A DNA stretch of 64,000 nt from positions 7,897,191-7,961,190 of the forward strand of contig JACYXH010000473.1 in assembly GCA_026745465.1 (NCBI GenBank), given 5' to 3'. The notes under the pieces were generated by a model, which searched no databases, was not told where the DNA came from, and worked only from the letters and a program-made list of their open reading frames with translations. A program made the translations under genes and the position numbers. Positions 1 to 22,648 of this stretch are shown here, in pieces (position 1 is the first letter of the stretch; every line of letters begins with the position of its first letter). The DNA comes from Lota lota. Taxonomy: Eukaryota; Chordata; Actinopteri; Gadiformes; Lotidae.

Positions 1-125
1 CGTAGGAGTGGTAAGGAAGTTTGACTCCCAGCCGAAAGGTTGCGAGTTCGATCCCCGATGTCCGCAGTCTCACCTGTAGCCATCCATGAGCAAGATGAAC
101 CAACCTGCTCCAAAATCACCTGAAG
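1..125 (+). mobile_element. tRNA-derived SINE, 5' end cut by window edge
   Basis: The stretch reads like the 3' half of a tRNA: GAGTTCGATCCCC at about 44-56 fits a pol III B box (GGTTCGANTCC). It is followed by a non-tRNA tail, CACCTGTAGCCATCCATGAG. Diverged copies of the same tail occur near 27.2 kb and 55.7 kb, which shows that it is an interspersed family. The A box is incomplete because the window begins inside the element. A real tRNA gene is unlikely, since there is no complete cloverleaf and the tail is shared between dispersed copies. Confidence 0.7.
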
Positions 126-1571
126 CTAAAAAAGATTATCACTCTAAGTTATAATGCATTTTATTTGTAGGGCGATTATTTCCAAACGATGAGAAAAATC
201 CAAAGTCCAAATCAGGCCTGGATAGTAAACTAAAATGATTTGAAATAGGGACTAAACTAATACATACACAATTACGGCAAGTTACTAATACAGCCCGTTT
301 TTACTGAACCGGTTGGTTGGTATTTTGACGTGCCCGTCGAGGGGAAAACCTCCTCAGGTGAACTTGTTGTTCCTCGTCAAGCGTTCTCGTCTGAAGGCCC
401 TTCAAAAGGAGCCGTGGTGCTAATTGTCTGCGGTGCTGTTCTTGTGCACGTGTGTAAAAAGGCGAGGAATGCATAGTAAAACATCTCCCTTGCTGCGTTT
501 TTATGACGATTCAAAGGTTCATAACATGTTTGGAACTTTGTTGACACTTGGATCGCCCTGGCAACGCCTTAACAACAACCCGTACAGAGGGCAGAGTGTT
601 TTACAAAGCCTTGAAAGGAATATGTGCCTTTTGAGAATAGATGTGAATTTAAAAAAAGAAAGAAATTAATACTAATTTGAAAAATGCTAATGTGTTTTAA
701 TATATGGAAGATACTGTGCAATACAATTAAGAAACCTTCAAAGGAGGCCAAATCCTTTGCAAATCTATGTTTAAGGCAAGGAAAATGTATTCAAGTTAAT
801 TTGTATCTTGTCCTCACTAATATTTTTTTGCTTTCATGACCAATTCATCCTATATTATTAAATCACAAAATGATCAAATATCATAATAAGTCACTTGTTC
901 CTGAAGACATATTGGCAATAATAAAGCCTGAATTAGAGCATTTGAATAAATTATATTTAAGCATAAAGGTTTGTTGAAACAAAAGACTAGAGAAAAAGAT
1001 GAAAAAGACCATACAAAGCTTCTCCTCACCACTATATCCCACTTCCAACTGAAAACACAAATGTTTTGAATAAGAATAGAGACAAGACAAATGTTAAACT
1101 CAGTTCTGAGCAGGCTTCCCACCGAGTCGTCTTTTGTTTTAGTTCAAGCATTAGCAGAGATTATTGCATACTCTCTGACACAATCTGCTCCTTAATTCTC
1201 TATCTGGGAACTGCATAGAGACAAATACTTGCTTTACATAATTTTATATATTGAATTATTTTGGGCCATTTCGGTCTGTCCATAAACAAACCATTTTCAA
1301 GAGAAATGAGTCTGCTGAAGATAAATTTAAACAAATTGATTTAATGTGAATTTAAATGTCGTCTAATCCTGTAAAGCAAATAATATAAAAATGCAAAAAT
1401 AAATATAAATCAGAGACAGAAAACACCCATTATGATGCAGTAAGCAGACAAAAACATTATGTGTGCTATTCCACTTCAACATGGTTCCCAGTGAATAACC
1501 AATCACAAATGAAAACCTCCAACATGGAGGGGGGAAAAAGAGACAAACGCCTCATCTTGAAAGGCCTCCAA
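126..1571. other. Intergenic, no gene seen
   Basis: AT-rich unique-looking sequence. Open frames here are short (under 85 codons), lack recognisable domains and overlap on both strands. No splice-flanked exon was recognised. Confidence 0.6.
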
Positions 1572-1836
1572 CCCCCCCCCCCCCCCCCCCCCCCCCCCTT
1601 ACAGTTCTGGTAACCACTGGTTACCCCCAGCCTAGTGTTTTTATGGGATGTGGGGGCTGGGGGGGTGGGTGAGGGTGTGGGGGATGGGGGGGAGGAGGGA
1701 ATAAAACATTTGTGTGCGGGTGGTGAGTGAGCACCGTACTGACAACATAACAGAACTACATCATTCCCGAGACTCAGCCGCTCTACGGATCCACCAGGAC
1801 GGCCAACGGCCAGCTCCCCCCCCCCCCCCCCCCCCC
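1572..1836. repeat. Two pure poly-C tracts with G-rich spacer
   Basis: Uninterrupted C runs occur at 1572-1598 (27 nt) and 1816-1836 (21 nt). The spacer contains a GGGGG-rich stretch at 1655-1700. Both runs could form i-motif/G-quadruplex structures, and their lengths are likely to be imprecise in any assembly. Confidence 0.9.
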
Positions 1837-2650
1837 ACCCCTGTCCCAAACGCCCCCAAAGAGCTGAGTTCAGGATCACAGGATCGACTTCTGCTCCCGG
1901 TTTGGTTTCAGTCCAATTCATGTGAGATTCCACGGTTCCAGACTTTTCTCAAGCATGAAAAAAACCCTGTTTGTGTGAATCATGTCGCTGCGTGTCCAGC
2001 AACAAACTCATAAACGTATCCCTCCCCCCCAACCTGCCCACCCCCCTCCTCTCCCTCTTGTCCTGTGGCACAGTAAAGCATCGCAGGCTGAAAGGGAGAA
2101 GGCCCCACACTGGCTTTTATGTGACCGTTGACTAAGAATGTCCTCCATCTGTGTAAACCGTCTTAAACAGCCACTTCCTGTGAGTCACCGTCTGAAGCGC
2201 TGCCTGCAGCCAATCAAACACATGCATCTCGCAAGACGGCACCCATTCCCAGAGCTACACACCAGACTCTGGGCCGCGGATCTCTGGCCTGTTATGACCA
2301 GTGGTACTCATGCTGTGACATTTACTGTAGCTTATACCATCTGTTGTACTGTAACAGCCGACAGTCACAGTAAAGAGGAGGATCTGAGAGCGGTGACTTC
2401 TGTTTGCGCTTTGTGTTTTCTATGGAAAACATTACATCCTGTACATGTGTTGTTGAGGCTTAGGGTTTTTTACAGAGGACAGATATTACAACCACATTGT
2501 GGATATCACGTAATTGAACCATTTCACAGGAAATCGATCGAATTACAGTCAGCACTGTTTGTCTCTCTGTCTTCCATTTGTCTAATTAAGTCAAATGAAT
2601 TTAAATAGTTTGTCACCCAACAATTCTAGACTAAAATGTTAACTGTGGAA
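1837..2650. other. Intergenic, no gene seen
   Basis: Unique sequence. The longest open frame (2138-2608, 156 codons) has no recognisable domain, mixed composition and no supporting splice signals. Confidence 0.5.
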
Positions 2651-2943
2651 ACCCTCCTCCACCTCCTTCTCCTCCTCAACCACCTCCTTCTCCTCCTCAA
2701 CCACCTCCTCCCCCACCTACTCCTCTTCCTCATCTCCCTCCTCCTCCCCCTCACCACCACCACTACCTCCTCCACCGCCTCCTCCACCTCCACCTTCTCC
2801 TCCTCCACCACCTCCACCACCTTCTCCTCCTCCTCCTCCTCCACCACCACCACCGCCTCCTCCTCCTCTATCTTCTCCTCCTCCACCACCTCCACCACGC
2901 CCTCCACCTCCACTACTCTCTAACTCTTTATCTCTCTCTCTCC

Positions 2944-2991
<48 letters not shown>
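2651..2991. repeat. CCT/CCA-rich polypyrimidine block running into (TC)n
   Basis: About 270 nt of imperfect CTCCTC/CCACC trinucleotide units is followed by (TC)n at about 2929-2991. Plus-strand purines are scarce, so this is a long homopyrimidine-homopurine segment. It gives spurious Glu/Val- or Gly-rich and Ser/Leu-rich frames on both strands. Confidence 0.95.
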
Positions 2992-2993
<2 letters not shown>

Positions 2994-3956
2994 AACTTTT
3001 CCATCCATTACGTTACTGTTATTGAGAAAAGTGTTACAGGCTTGCTTTTGTAGAGACGGCCCCTAGAAAAATTACCACAATGTACACAAAGAGAGAAGAG
3101 AGTCTATTAGGACATGACTTCTTCTGCCTCAGAGTTCTTTTCCTCTATGAAGACTGAAGGGTGTGTCTTGTTGTTAAATATCAAACCTGTAAGTGTAGGA
3201 TCCGCTGGGATGTTTACATTCTATCTAGACAAATTAATATTTTAAATATAATTATTATTGTTGCAAATCTATATATTCAAGTCAAATCTCCTTTCTGAAA
3301 GCCGACCTCTACTGGTAGAAAAGCTGTCTTACAACTTGTGGTCGTTAGAGTATAAATATTTGTTTTCTTGTGATCATAGTGTTTATTGTAGCACTAATAC
3401 AACATGAGTTTTTGGGTGGACTAGAGTGCTTTTTAAAAATGTTGGAGAACCAGAAACTCTGGAGTTAATGATTTTGAGAATAAGTTGTACAAATTTAATT
3501 CAAACTTTAGATATTTAAATGAAGGTTAAATGAAAAAACTCTCTACTCTATGGTGAGCATAAGAGCTAGAAATACCAGGCTATCTTTTTTTTCTGTTGAC
3601 CTTCCTCGCCCTTAGTCATCTGCTGCTCATTGCCGTGTATTAACAGGCCAATAAAAACACAGCTCTGTAGCGCAGGGAAGCTAAGAGCTAACGGCTAACA
3701 GCTAACGGGCCATGGAAACCTGGGTGGCTTTTATTTGGCTGACCTCCGTGACCTGTCACAGGTCAAGTATTGGAAATATGTTTTTAGCTTGCGGTAATTG
3801 TGGGTAATCCGTGACCTCGCTGTGTAAGGGGCGGGGGGGGATGATCAATAGGTGAAAGGGGCAGGTGTGTGTTTGTGTTTTGGGTTCGAGGGGGGGTCGC
3901 ATCGATCAATAACATATGATTATATATGATGTCATACACGTATAACATCAATCTGT
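2992..3956. other. Intergenic, no gene seen
   Basis: AT-rich unique sequence. A small direct-repeat cluster of AGCTAACGG/AGCTAACAG lies near 3680-3710. No coding support was found. Confidence 0.5.
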
Positions 3957-4021
3957 CAGAGACAGAGAGAGCGAGAGCGAGAGCGAGAGCGAGAGCGAGA
4001 GCGAGAGCGAGAGAGAGAGAG

Positions 4022-4076
<55 letters not shown>

Positions 4077-4110
4077 AAAAGAGAGAGACACAGGGAGTAA
4101 TGGACAACAT

Positions 4111-4193
<83 letters not shown>

Positions 4194-4255
4194 GTGTACG
4201 CGTGTGAGTGTGTGTGCTTGTGTAAGGTCGGGCAGGATAGACATGGGACATGTGA

Positions 4256-4327
<72 letters not shown>
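3957..4327. repeat. Compound microsatellite (GAGAGC)n-(GAAA)n-(GT)n-(AG)n
   Basis: Four arrays in series: GAGAGC units at about 3965-4008, GAAA units at 4023-4078, (GT)n at 4112-4188 and (AG)n at 4255-4327. Short unique spacers separate them. All open frames here are repeat-encoded. Confidence 0.97.
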
Positions 4328-5086
<759 letters not shown>

Positions 5087-5376
5087 GCTGCTGTTGCATT
5101 CTTAACCACCACCAGCTTTGAGGTCGTGGTGATTGTAAACAAATGCCATCTTTGGTTTGTTGGTTGCATTTCCTGCAGTCTAGACACAACAGGAGGTTGT
5201 TGGGTGAGATCCCTGAGGCTCATTCACGTCTATCTATTGATACATGTGAGGAGCAGCTGAAGTTACTGGTTGAATACATGAATGAAATACAAAGGAAATA
5301 CAGGAAGTAGGTGACTGTAAGTGATTGTAATACAGGGAGTATGTACCTTTAATTACAACCAATAACATATTAGTAG

Positions 5377-5536
5377 CCATTTGACAGTCTAACAGACGCT
5401 GACCCAAAGCCACTTACAATACACTGCATGCATTTTGGAGATGGAGGAGTGCAGATATTGGGATATTGGGATTCAAACCCACAACCTTCAAACCCAGAAC
5501 CTTTTGTGTTTGAACCTTAACCACTATTCTACATAT
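5377..5536 (+). mobile_element. Old interspersed repeat of the TTAGCAGACGCT type
   Basis: It opens with CTAACAGACGCTGACCCAAA and CCACTTACAAT. It closes with a GGGATTCAAACCCACAACCTT segment and an ACCACTA-type tail. The same order is seen near 9.0, 54.6 and 56.5 kb. The TTTAGCAGACGCTTT..CCAAA.CGACTTACA core is very common in fish genomes. Its class (SINE-like or MITE-like) cannot be fixed from these decayed copies. Confidence 0.55.
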
Positions 5537-5734
5537 GAGTATAAATATACAGCGGCAGAAATAAATGTTTCTATCCTATATTTGAGAGCTAGGTCCTCGC
5601 CTTTCCTACACGCATAGAAATAAATCGAATCAATAAAAAATTAACCGGTGTGATTCCTTTCACGGCGACAGCGATCGACTCTCTCTCTAGTGCTCTCTCC
5701 GCGCACGCCGGGACTGAACGCTCAGCTAATCACT

Positions 5735-5787
<53 letters not shown>

Positions 5788-5914
5788 CATTGATTTAAAC
5801 ACACCATCAACCAACAGTCACCGCAGGACCAGAGAGAAGCTAATCCATACGCAGACGCACACATTCACGCCATCGCCGTCGTCGCAGCTGTGTGTGTGTG
5901 TGTGTGTGTGTGTG
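5735..5914. repeat. 52-nt poly-G run and downstream (GT)n
   Basis: An uninterrupted G run spans 5735-5786, and (GT)n lies at about 5888-5914. The G run is the longest homopolymer seen in the window. Confidence 0.95.
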
Positions 5915-7021
<1,107 letters not shown>

Positions 7022-7171
7022 TTTCTCTTCTCAAGGGGTGTATGGGTGGTGGTGGGTGGGGGTGTATGGGGTGACGGTGGGAGGGTGGGGGGCGCACTCT
7101 AAGCTAACCTACATCCTGGTATAAATTTGCAAAAAAGAAAACGCAATACAGGCCTGATTGTGTTAAGGAGG

Positions 7172-7181
7172 GGTGTGTGTG

Positions 7182-7223
<42 letters not shown>

Positions 7224-7277
7224 TGTATATGTGTGTGAGTGAATGTGTGTGTGTGTGGGGGGGGGGGGGGGGGGGGG
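7172..7277. repeat. (GT)n array ending in poly-G
   Basis: GT units with a few GA/AT interruptions run into a 21-nt G run at 7257-7277. Confidence 0.95.
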
Positions 7278-7550
7278 TGGACGCAGGACGCATACAAATA
7301 GAATAGAGCAGTGAAATGTCCCCTTCCCTTGCATGGCTCACTGGCTAATGTACAATAAATCAACAAAAGGGGCTTTGGAACCGGCAGCCGGTAGCTCTGG
7401 GACACTGTTATTTTATCTTTTTTTTCTCCTTTGTTTCTTTTTCTTCTTTTTTTTTCTTTACAGTATTTAATTGGAAGTTTTCCCTGTAACGTTACACCCT
7501 GCTTTCAAATGACTTTGGAGCAAAATCTAAGAGGAGATTGATAAGAATTT

Positions 7551-7895
7551 CTATCCTCTCTCCTCCTCTCTCCTCCTCTCTCCTCCTCTCCACCCCCCCC
7601 CCCTACTTTCCTCCTCCTCCTCCTCCTCCTCCATTTTCTTATGGGATCCGTGTGTTTGTGTGTCTGTCTGTGTGTGTGTGTATGTTCGTGTATTTGCTGT
7701 GTTTGTGTGCGTGTGTCTTTGTGTGTGAGTCTGTGTGTGTCTGTGCATGTGTGTGTGCGCATGTGTGAGTGCGTATGTGTGTGTTCGTGTATGTGTCTGT
7801 GTGTGTGTGTGTGTGTGCGTGTGCGTGCGTTTGCATGTGTGTGTGTGTGTGTGTGTGCGTTTGCATGTGTGTGTCTACATCTGTGCGTGTGTGTC
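7551..7895. repeat. TCTCC/TCC array then long imperfect GT-rich array
   Basis: Repeats of about 11 nt (CTCTCTCCTCC) lie at 7556-7592, with poly-C and (TCC)n at about 7594-7632. An interrupted TGTGTG/CGTGTG region of some 240 nt follows. The open frames inside are Cys/Val or His/Thr low complexity. Confidence 0.93.
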
Positions 7896-8136
7896 TTCTC
7901 CTTCCTCCGTCCCCGTCTCCTTTCAGACGAGGGCGAGCTCCGCGCGGAGCGAGAGTAAAGTTACAAGTGTGAGGCGTTTGGCGGGGAGGGAGAGTGTAAC
8001 TGGAAGCTGCCGGCATGGACAAGGCGAGGGCCGGGGAGAAAGGCGGCCTGGCAGCGCTAGGCTACTAGCACCAGGTGTCCACTTAATTCAAATGATACCA
8101 TTATTCATAGACAGAGGCAGCGAGTACTGAAACTAC

Positions 8137-8137
<1 letters not shown>
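7896..8137. other. Short GC-rich unique block
   Basis: A CpG-containing unique stretch (7918-8050) between microsatellites. No exon was recognised. Confidence 0.4.
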
Positions 8138-8172
<35 letters not shown>

Positions 8173-8193
8173 ACCACCACCACCACCACCACC
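8138..8193. repeat. Poly-C (35 nt) plus (ACC)n
   Basis: The C run at 8138-8172 is followed directly by about seven ACC triplets. Confidence 0.95.
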
Positions 8194-8352
8194 GCCGTCA
8201 CTCCCACCTCCTCCCCTCAAATCATTTGCAACTGAATGCAGATATAATCCGGGAAATATAAGTAACCATTAAGACTATCCCATTTAGCAAACAATGCGGG
8301 CATTGTGCAACACGTTGTGCGTATAAAAACCCTGTCTGAGAACCGAGGAAGA

Positions 8353-8432
8353 AGGGGGGGAAGGAGAGCGAGGGGGGGAAGGAGAGCGAGGGGGGGAAGG
8401 AGAGCGAGGGGGGGAAGGAGAGCGAGGGGGAA
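8353..8432. repeat. 18-bp G-rich minisatellite, about 4 units
   Basis: AAGGAGAGCGAGGGGGGG-type units start at 8361, 8379, 8397 and 8415, exactly 18 nt apart. Because 18 is a multiple of 3, the frame stays open as Gly-Gly-Arg-Arg-Ala-Arg. This is a repeat effect and not evidence of a gene. Confidence 0.9.
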
Positions 8433-8544
8433 ACACCGCCAGGGAGACGCTCACACGACTGCGTTCCAGAATGTCGCTTTAATAGAAATCAAGCAGAAGG
8501 CTGTGTTTGATTCGTTTAGTTATTATTTTGAATCTGACTTGATT

Positions 8545-8546
<2 letters not shown>

Positions 8547-8579
<33 letters not shown>
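8547..8579. repeat. (AT)n microsatellite
   Basis: A 33-nt alternating AT run, self-complementary and cruciform-prone. Confidence 0.95.
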
Positions 8580-8580
<1 letters not shown>

Positions 8581-8977
8581 CTGATTTTAACTGAAATGAT
8601 GGCGATCGGGTGGATTTGAGTCATTTAATTGAAATGACTCAGAATGATTTACAGATACATGGAGAACATATTCTTGGGAATTAATTGCGCAACCCATTGA
8701 ACAGATTATTCTCGTTAAGTGCACAGTATGTTATCCAATAAAGCGCTTCAACGGCACGTTGGAACATAGATCTCCGCTGTTAACACGGGCCTGAAAAGAT
8801 GTTTAGAAACGCGGCCGGCGCTGACCGGCCGTCTCCAGGCTTCCCACAGAACAGCCAGGGACACACTGTACCGGACAGGATGTACACCGCGGGGCACTAC
8901 CCTCACCCACTGTAGTCATGGTAACCATGCCATACTAATGATCATATCGTTATGATCGTGTTACCTACTCATATTTG

Positions 8978-9150
8978 AGTCATTAAGCAGACATATTTAT
9001 CCTTAGTGGCATTTTTTTTTGCATGCCATTAACGAGCTGGTATCGGTTAAGCAGCTTGCTCAAGGACGCCTACGGGTAGGCTGCGTTCGTGGAAGGTTTC
9101 GAACCCAGAACCTTGCGGCTGAGAGTCGAACCACTACTACCCTGGCCCCA
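8978..9150 (+). mobile_element. Old interspersed repeat of the TTAGCAGACGCT type
   Basis: It begins TCATTAAGCAGACATATTTATCC. It contains GCAGCTTGCTCAAGGACGCC and ends with GTTTCGAACCCAGAACCTT and an ACCACTACTACCC tail. The order matches the copies near 5.4, 54.6 and 56.5 kb. The TTCGAACCC motif resembles a tRNA T-arm, so a SINE origin is possible. Confidence 0.6.

Positions 9151-11881
<2,731 letters not shown>

Positions 11882-11921
<40 letters not shown>
11882..11921. repeat. Poly-G, 40 nt
   Basis: Uninterrupted G run. Confidence 0.97.
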
Positions 11922-11922
<1 letters not shown>

Positions 11923-12002
11923 ACACACACCTGGCGTGGGCCCGGTGGCGAAGGGAGACTGGAGCGTTACCCTGCACAACTTATCCTACGAAGGAGGGTG
12001 AA

Positions 12003-12299
12003 CCCCACCTCTGTATCTCTCTTCCCAGCTCTTTCTGTCGTTGTCCGTCTCTCTCTTTATCTCTCGCTCCTTTTATCTCTGTCTTTAACACTCTCCCTTA
12101 TTTGATCTATTTTTCTCTCTCTTTATCTCTCTCCATCCATTCATCTCTTTATCTCGCTGGCTTCTTTGCTCACTCTCTTTAGTTCTCTCTTTTTTCTCTT
12201 TATTGCTCCCTTCTTTTCTCCCTCTCTTTCTCTCTCTATCTCTCTCCCCCTCTCTTGACATCTGTCTCTCCTTCCTGCTCTCCTTATCGCTTCCTTCCC

Positions 12300-12331
<32 letters not shown>

Positions 12332-12352
12332 ATCTCCTTATCTCTTCCTCCA
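12003..12352. repeat. Imperfect TC/TTTATC pyrimidine-rich region
   Basis: About 350 nt of interrupted CTCTC, TTTATCTC and CTTCC units. It is probably an old, degraded (TC)n array. Confidence 0.85.
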
Positions 12353-12579
12353 TCTCTCACTCTACATGTGCACATTAGCAAGATGACGATTACAACACTG
12401 ACTTCCACCCAGTTTATCCAATGCAGATTTTATTCGAAACCCCAATGTTAACCAGTAGGCAGTTCCTAATTCCCCAATTCTCAGACCTTAACTAAAAAAA
12501 TATATTCATTCTTAATACGTTTTCTTTCCCACATTGATCCGAGACGTCAGTTATACAAGTCAGTGTGTGTGGAGCAGCA

Positions 12580-12662
12580 GCGATAGCTTAGCGATAGCTT
12601 AGCGATAGCTTAGCAATAGCTTAGCGATAGCTTAGCAATAGCTTAGCGATAGCTTAGCACTA
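12580..12662. repeat. 11-bp minisatellite GCGATAGCTTA, 7 units plus partial
   Basis: GCGATAGCTTA or GCAATAGCTTA units start at 12580, 12591, 12602, 12613, 12624, 12635 and 12646. Units 4 and 6 carry the A variant. A partial unit (GCACTAGC) closes the array. The 11-nt period is close to one DNA helical turn. Confidence 0.95.
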
Positions 12663-18890
<6,228 letters not shown>

Positions 18891-18899
18891 CCCCCCCCG

Positions 18900-18939
<40 letters not shown>
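18891..18939. repeat. Poly-C plus (AC)n
   Basis: A short C run is followed by about 19 AC units. Confidence 0.95.
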
Positions 18940-19507
<568 letters not shown>

Positions 19508-20327
19508 CTCTACAAATCAATGTCAGTGCCCGTGCGCTGTAATCTGGCCCCTGATGACAGTAAATCTTTATCTGTGGCTGAGCGCGCAGCGGGGAGCCTC
19601 TGACACACATTTCCCATCAGGAACAAAGCGCGCGGGGCTCGCGCGGAGCCATCGAAATGCACGCAGCGGTGGCTCCTCTAAAGTGGAGCTGCTGCTGGAC
19701 ATGATGCGGCGGCCATTAATCAGAGGGCCGTGACAGGCGAGACGCCTCCCGTCTGACTGCTGCAGCCAGGAGCACCGCACGAGCACCTTTTCATCCACAC
19801 ACCACTCACACACCTTACAGAGAAGAGAGAGGGGGGGGGGGGGAATAAAACCGTTGGACAGAGATTGAAATCGCAGTCCACTCAGCTTCTTTCTTATGTA
19901 ACCCTCCAAGTTCGGCCTGGACATTTCTCCTGTCTCATCCACGGTTTACCCGGCCACACGCCAACACTGATGGTTTATGGGCCTATGACAATGGTGTCCT
20001 GTATGTTTTAGTCCATATGGGATAATCCACATATGGATGTACTCTAGGAAGACTACACTGAATGAAGAAAAGTACAAATATGACATTGAATTTTCCCCTA
20101 ATATGATAGGGCTATCAAATATATCTGATTTAAGATAGTGGGTTTATAGTGGGGTTCCTATCAGGTTCCCAGGCTACCATTATTGGCGGTAGGTGTCAAC
20201 ATAATACAGCCGCATGTAATAGAAACCACCTCACTGCCAATCACATCCACTCACAGCTTATCCCTGCAGAAATGGACTGTAATATTATTCAGTAGATTGA
20301 TGAACCCCCCCCCCCCCACCACCACAC
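19508..20327. other. Unique noncoding sequence
   Basis: A CpG-containing repeat-free block at 19510-19780 includes GCGGCCATTAATCAGAGGGC. It is followed by a short poly-G (19833-19844) and AT-rich sequence. No coding support. Confidence 0.35.
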
Positions 20328-20511
20328 ACATACACACTCTCCCTCTCTCTCCCTCTCTCTCTCCCTCTCTCTCACCCTCTGTCTCTCTCCCTCTCTCTCT
20401 CACACACACTCTCCATCTCTCTCTCTCCCTCTCTCACACACTCTCTCCCTCTCTGTCTCACACTCTTTCTCTCTCCCTCTCTCTCTCTCCCTCTCTCTCT
20501 CCCTCTCTCTC

Positions 20512-20561
<50 letters not shown>

Positions 20562-20576
20562 TTTCTCTCGCTCTCT
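20328..20576. repeat. Imperfect CTCTCC/CACAC pyrimidine array
   Basis: Interrupted CTCTCTCC units with CACACACT insertions, about 250 nt. Confidence 0.93.
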
Positions 20577-20746
20577 GGGCGGGGGTTATTGGTGTAATCT
20601 ATTGTTAAACAGCTCTTTACTGTGATGGATGGAAACGTCCGCTTCCTGCACACAGTTCATTCATATCTAGTTATCCCCTCTTATTTATGACACTTACAAG
20701 CACCGGCTCACATGCCCCTGGGGATGGGAGAGAGACGTCAGCTGCT

Positions 20747-20749
<3 letters not shown>

Positions 20750-20817
<68 letters not shown>
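20750..20817. repeat. (AG)n microsatellite
   Basis: Pure AG array of about 68 nt. Confidence 0.97.
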
Positions 20818-20821
<4 letters not shown>

Positions 20822-21018
20822 AAGGATGAAGTGGAGTGGTTTGTTTGATCGGTAATCAAAAGCGTTTGGAAGCACGCAGGCGATGTTATTGATTAGTGAG
20901 GAGCGTTAGAGAAATAATTCAAACAGAAATTAGTTGTGTAATGTACCGGATCACAAACACACATACATGCGTTCACTGCAGTGCACGCACACAACACACA
21001 CCCGTGCACCCAGACACA

Positions 21019-21020
<2 letters not shown>

Positions 21021-21057
<37 letters not shown>
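21021..21057. repeat. (CA)n microsatellite
   Basis: Short CA array inside a longer CA-rich stretch (20955-21057). Confidence 0.9.
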
Positions 21058-21059
<2 letters not shown>

Positions 21060-22137
21060 CTTCCCTTGCCTGCACGAGAAAATGAGATAGACTTGAGCGT
21101 CATATTTTCCTTATACCGGTCTGTCACCTACTGTCCAATTGCAGTACTGCACCTTCTTTCTATTTTCGTTTTACATTATCCCCACAAATACTTCTGCATT
21201 GAGTCATTGCATTAGAACCCCCTCAGGAGAATAACAGTCTTTTCATAAGGCATTCATAAAATTATATAAAAAAAAGAACTCCAAGTAGTCCTTGAGTTTC
21301 CATTAGTCCTAGCCTACCTGTCTTTTTGTGGAAAAGCCCCGTGATAGAGGACTAGAGGATAGAGGACTATATATAGAGGACTAAGTAATCTTGAGCAAAC
21401 CTTTAGGTAACTTTGACTGAATCAATGCTGCCTTCATTATGCTACATTGAGCCTGTCTTGGCCAACAGGTTTATGGATGTTTCATGCATTGATCACACAG
21501 AAAAACAAGAAGACATTAATGCAGGGTTTTTATTGTTCATTTGACTTACTATGTGAGAAGGGCCCTGCATGTAGGGTTATTAGTTACCTATTTACCTATT
21601 TTGTTCAAAGTCTACCGTTTCAGAAGCAAGCCACTCAGTGCATATCACGCAGACTTTAATGTTGATCCATTTTCATCCCTAAAACACAATGGTTTTGATG
21701 CAGCTGTAACATGGTAAGGTTACATCGTTGTATGTCCCCGTCGAGGGCACTCGCTGGTTGTCGTATCTCAATGCAAATGAATACTTTTCTGTCTCAAAAA
21801 CCATCTGTGTTTTCCCACAATCGAAATTGGGATCTGTTTACTGTTGAAAGCAAGTGATAAGGATTATTCCAATGTCACTTTTCGCACCATAAAGGCTACT
21901 AGCTTGCTGCGACACATCTGAACCCTACCTCTAAACCTTTGGCTAGCAGGCAGCCCTGACGCTCACCACGGTGGGCCTACTGCTTGAACAACGAGGGACA
22001 CGGCACAGTTTGCCCAAGAGGTGTGTTGTTAGTGAGGGGCTGCTGTTGTCTTCAAGAGAAGACCTACGGCAACCTGGGTTTCCAGATAAATACATACATT
22101 TATAAACAGACAGACACACACAGAGAGCAAGAGCAAA
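21058..22137. other. Intergenic, no gene seen
   Basis: AT-rich unique sequence. A local direct repeat of AGAGGACTA words lies at 21346-21382. No coding support. Confidence 0.5.
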
Positions 22138-22545
22138 TCAGAATCAGAATCAGAATCAGAAAAGCTTTATTGCCAAGTACGTTTTTTAAACATACAAGGA
22201 ATTTGTCTTGGTGATGTAGGTGCACGTCACGTTCTCTATTGCAGGTTAAACAGAACAAACAAAATAAGTATAAATATATGTATAAATATATACACACAAT
22301 TTAGATTTACAAGAGCAGATTAAGTACAGTGGCATGTAGATGCAGGGGTGGGGTGTGGAGAGAGTCAGGGTGGTTTCCGGGCCTTGTTAATAAGGCTAGT
22401 GGCGGAGGGGAAAAAACTGTCCTTGTGACGAGAGGTTTTGGTCCTGATGGACCTCAGCCTCCTGCCAGAGGGGAGTGGCTCAAAGAGATTGTTGCCGGGG
22501 TGGGAGGGGTCAGCCACAATCTTTCCTGCACGCTTCACGCTCGGT
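22138..22545 (-). mobile_element. 3' end of a LINE (L2/CR1-like), 5'-truncated
   Basis: Reading the minus strand from about 22540 to 22365 gives a reverse-transcriptase C-terminal tail. It has DPSHPGNNLFEPLPSGRR and KDSFFPSATSLIN blocks, which I recognise from fish L2/CR1-group non-LTR elements, followed by a stop. A short 3' UTR follows. The 3' terminus at the left has tandem TCTGAT units (plus strand GAATCAGAATCAG), then AAAGCTTTATTGCCAAGTAC. About 0.4 kb remains, a typical 5'-truncated insertion. No endonuclease or catalytic RT core is present. Confidence 0.75.
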
Positions 22546-22648
22546 CTGTCCGTCTGTCTCTGTCCCTCTCTCTGTTTGTCTGGCTGTTTGTCTGACTGTC
22601 TGTCTGCTGGCCTATCCGTCTGTCTGTTTGTCTGTCTGTCTGGCTGCA
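22546..22648. repeat. Imperfect (CTGT)n array
   Basis: CTGTCTGT/CCGTCTGT units with TGGC interruptions, abutting the 5' break of the LINE fragment. Confidence 0.85.

Noticed and set aside
1-75. Genuine tRNA gene at the window start
   Set aside because: Only the B-box half is tRNA-like, no acceptor-stem pairing is visible, and related tails occur at two other places, so a SINE fits better.
2138-2608. 156-codon plus-strand open frame
   Set aside because: No recognisable family, no splice context, and composition like the surrounding noncoding DNA.
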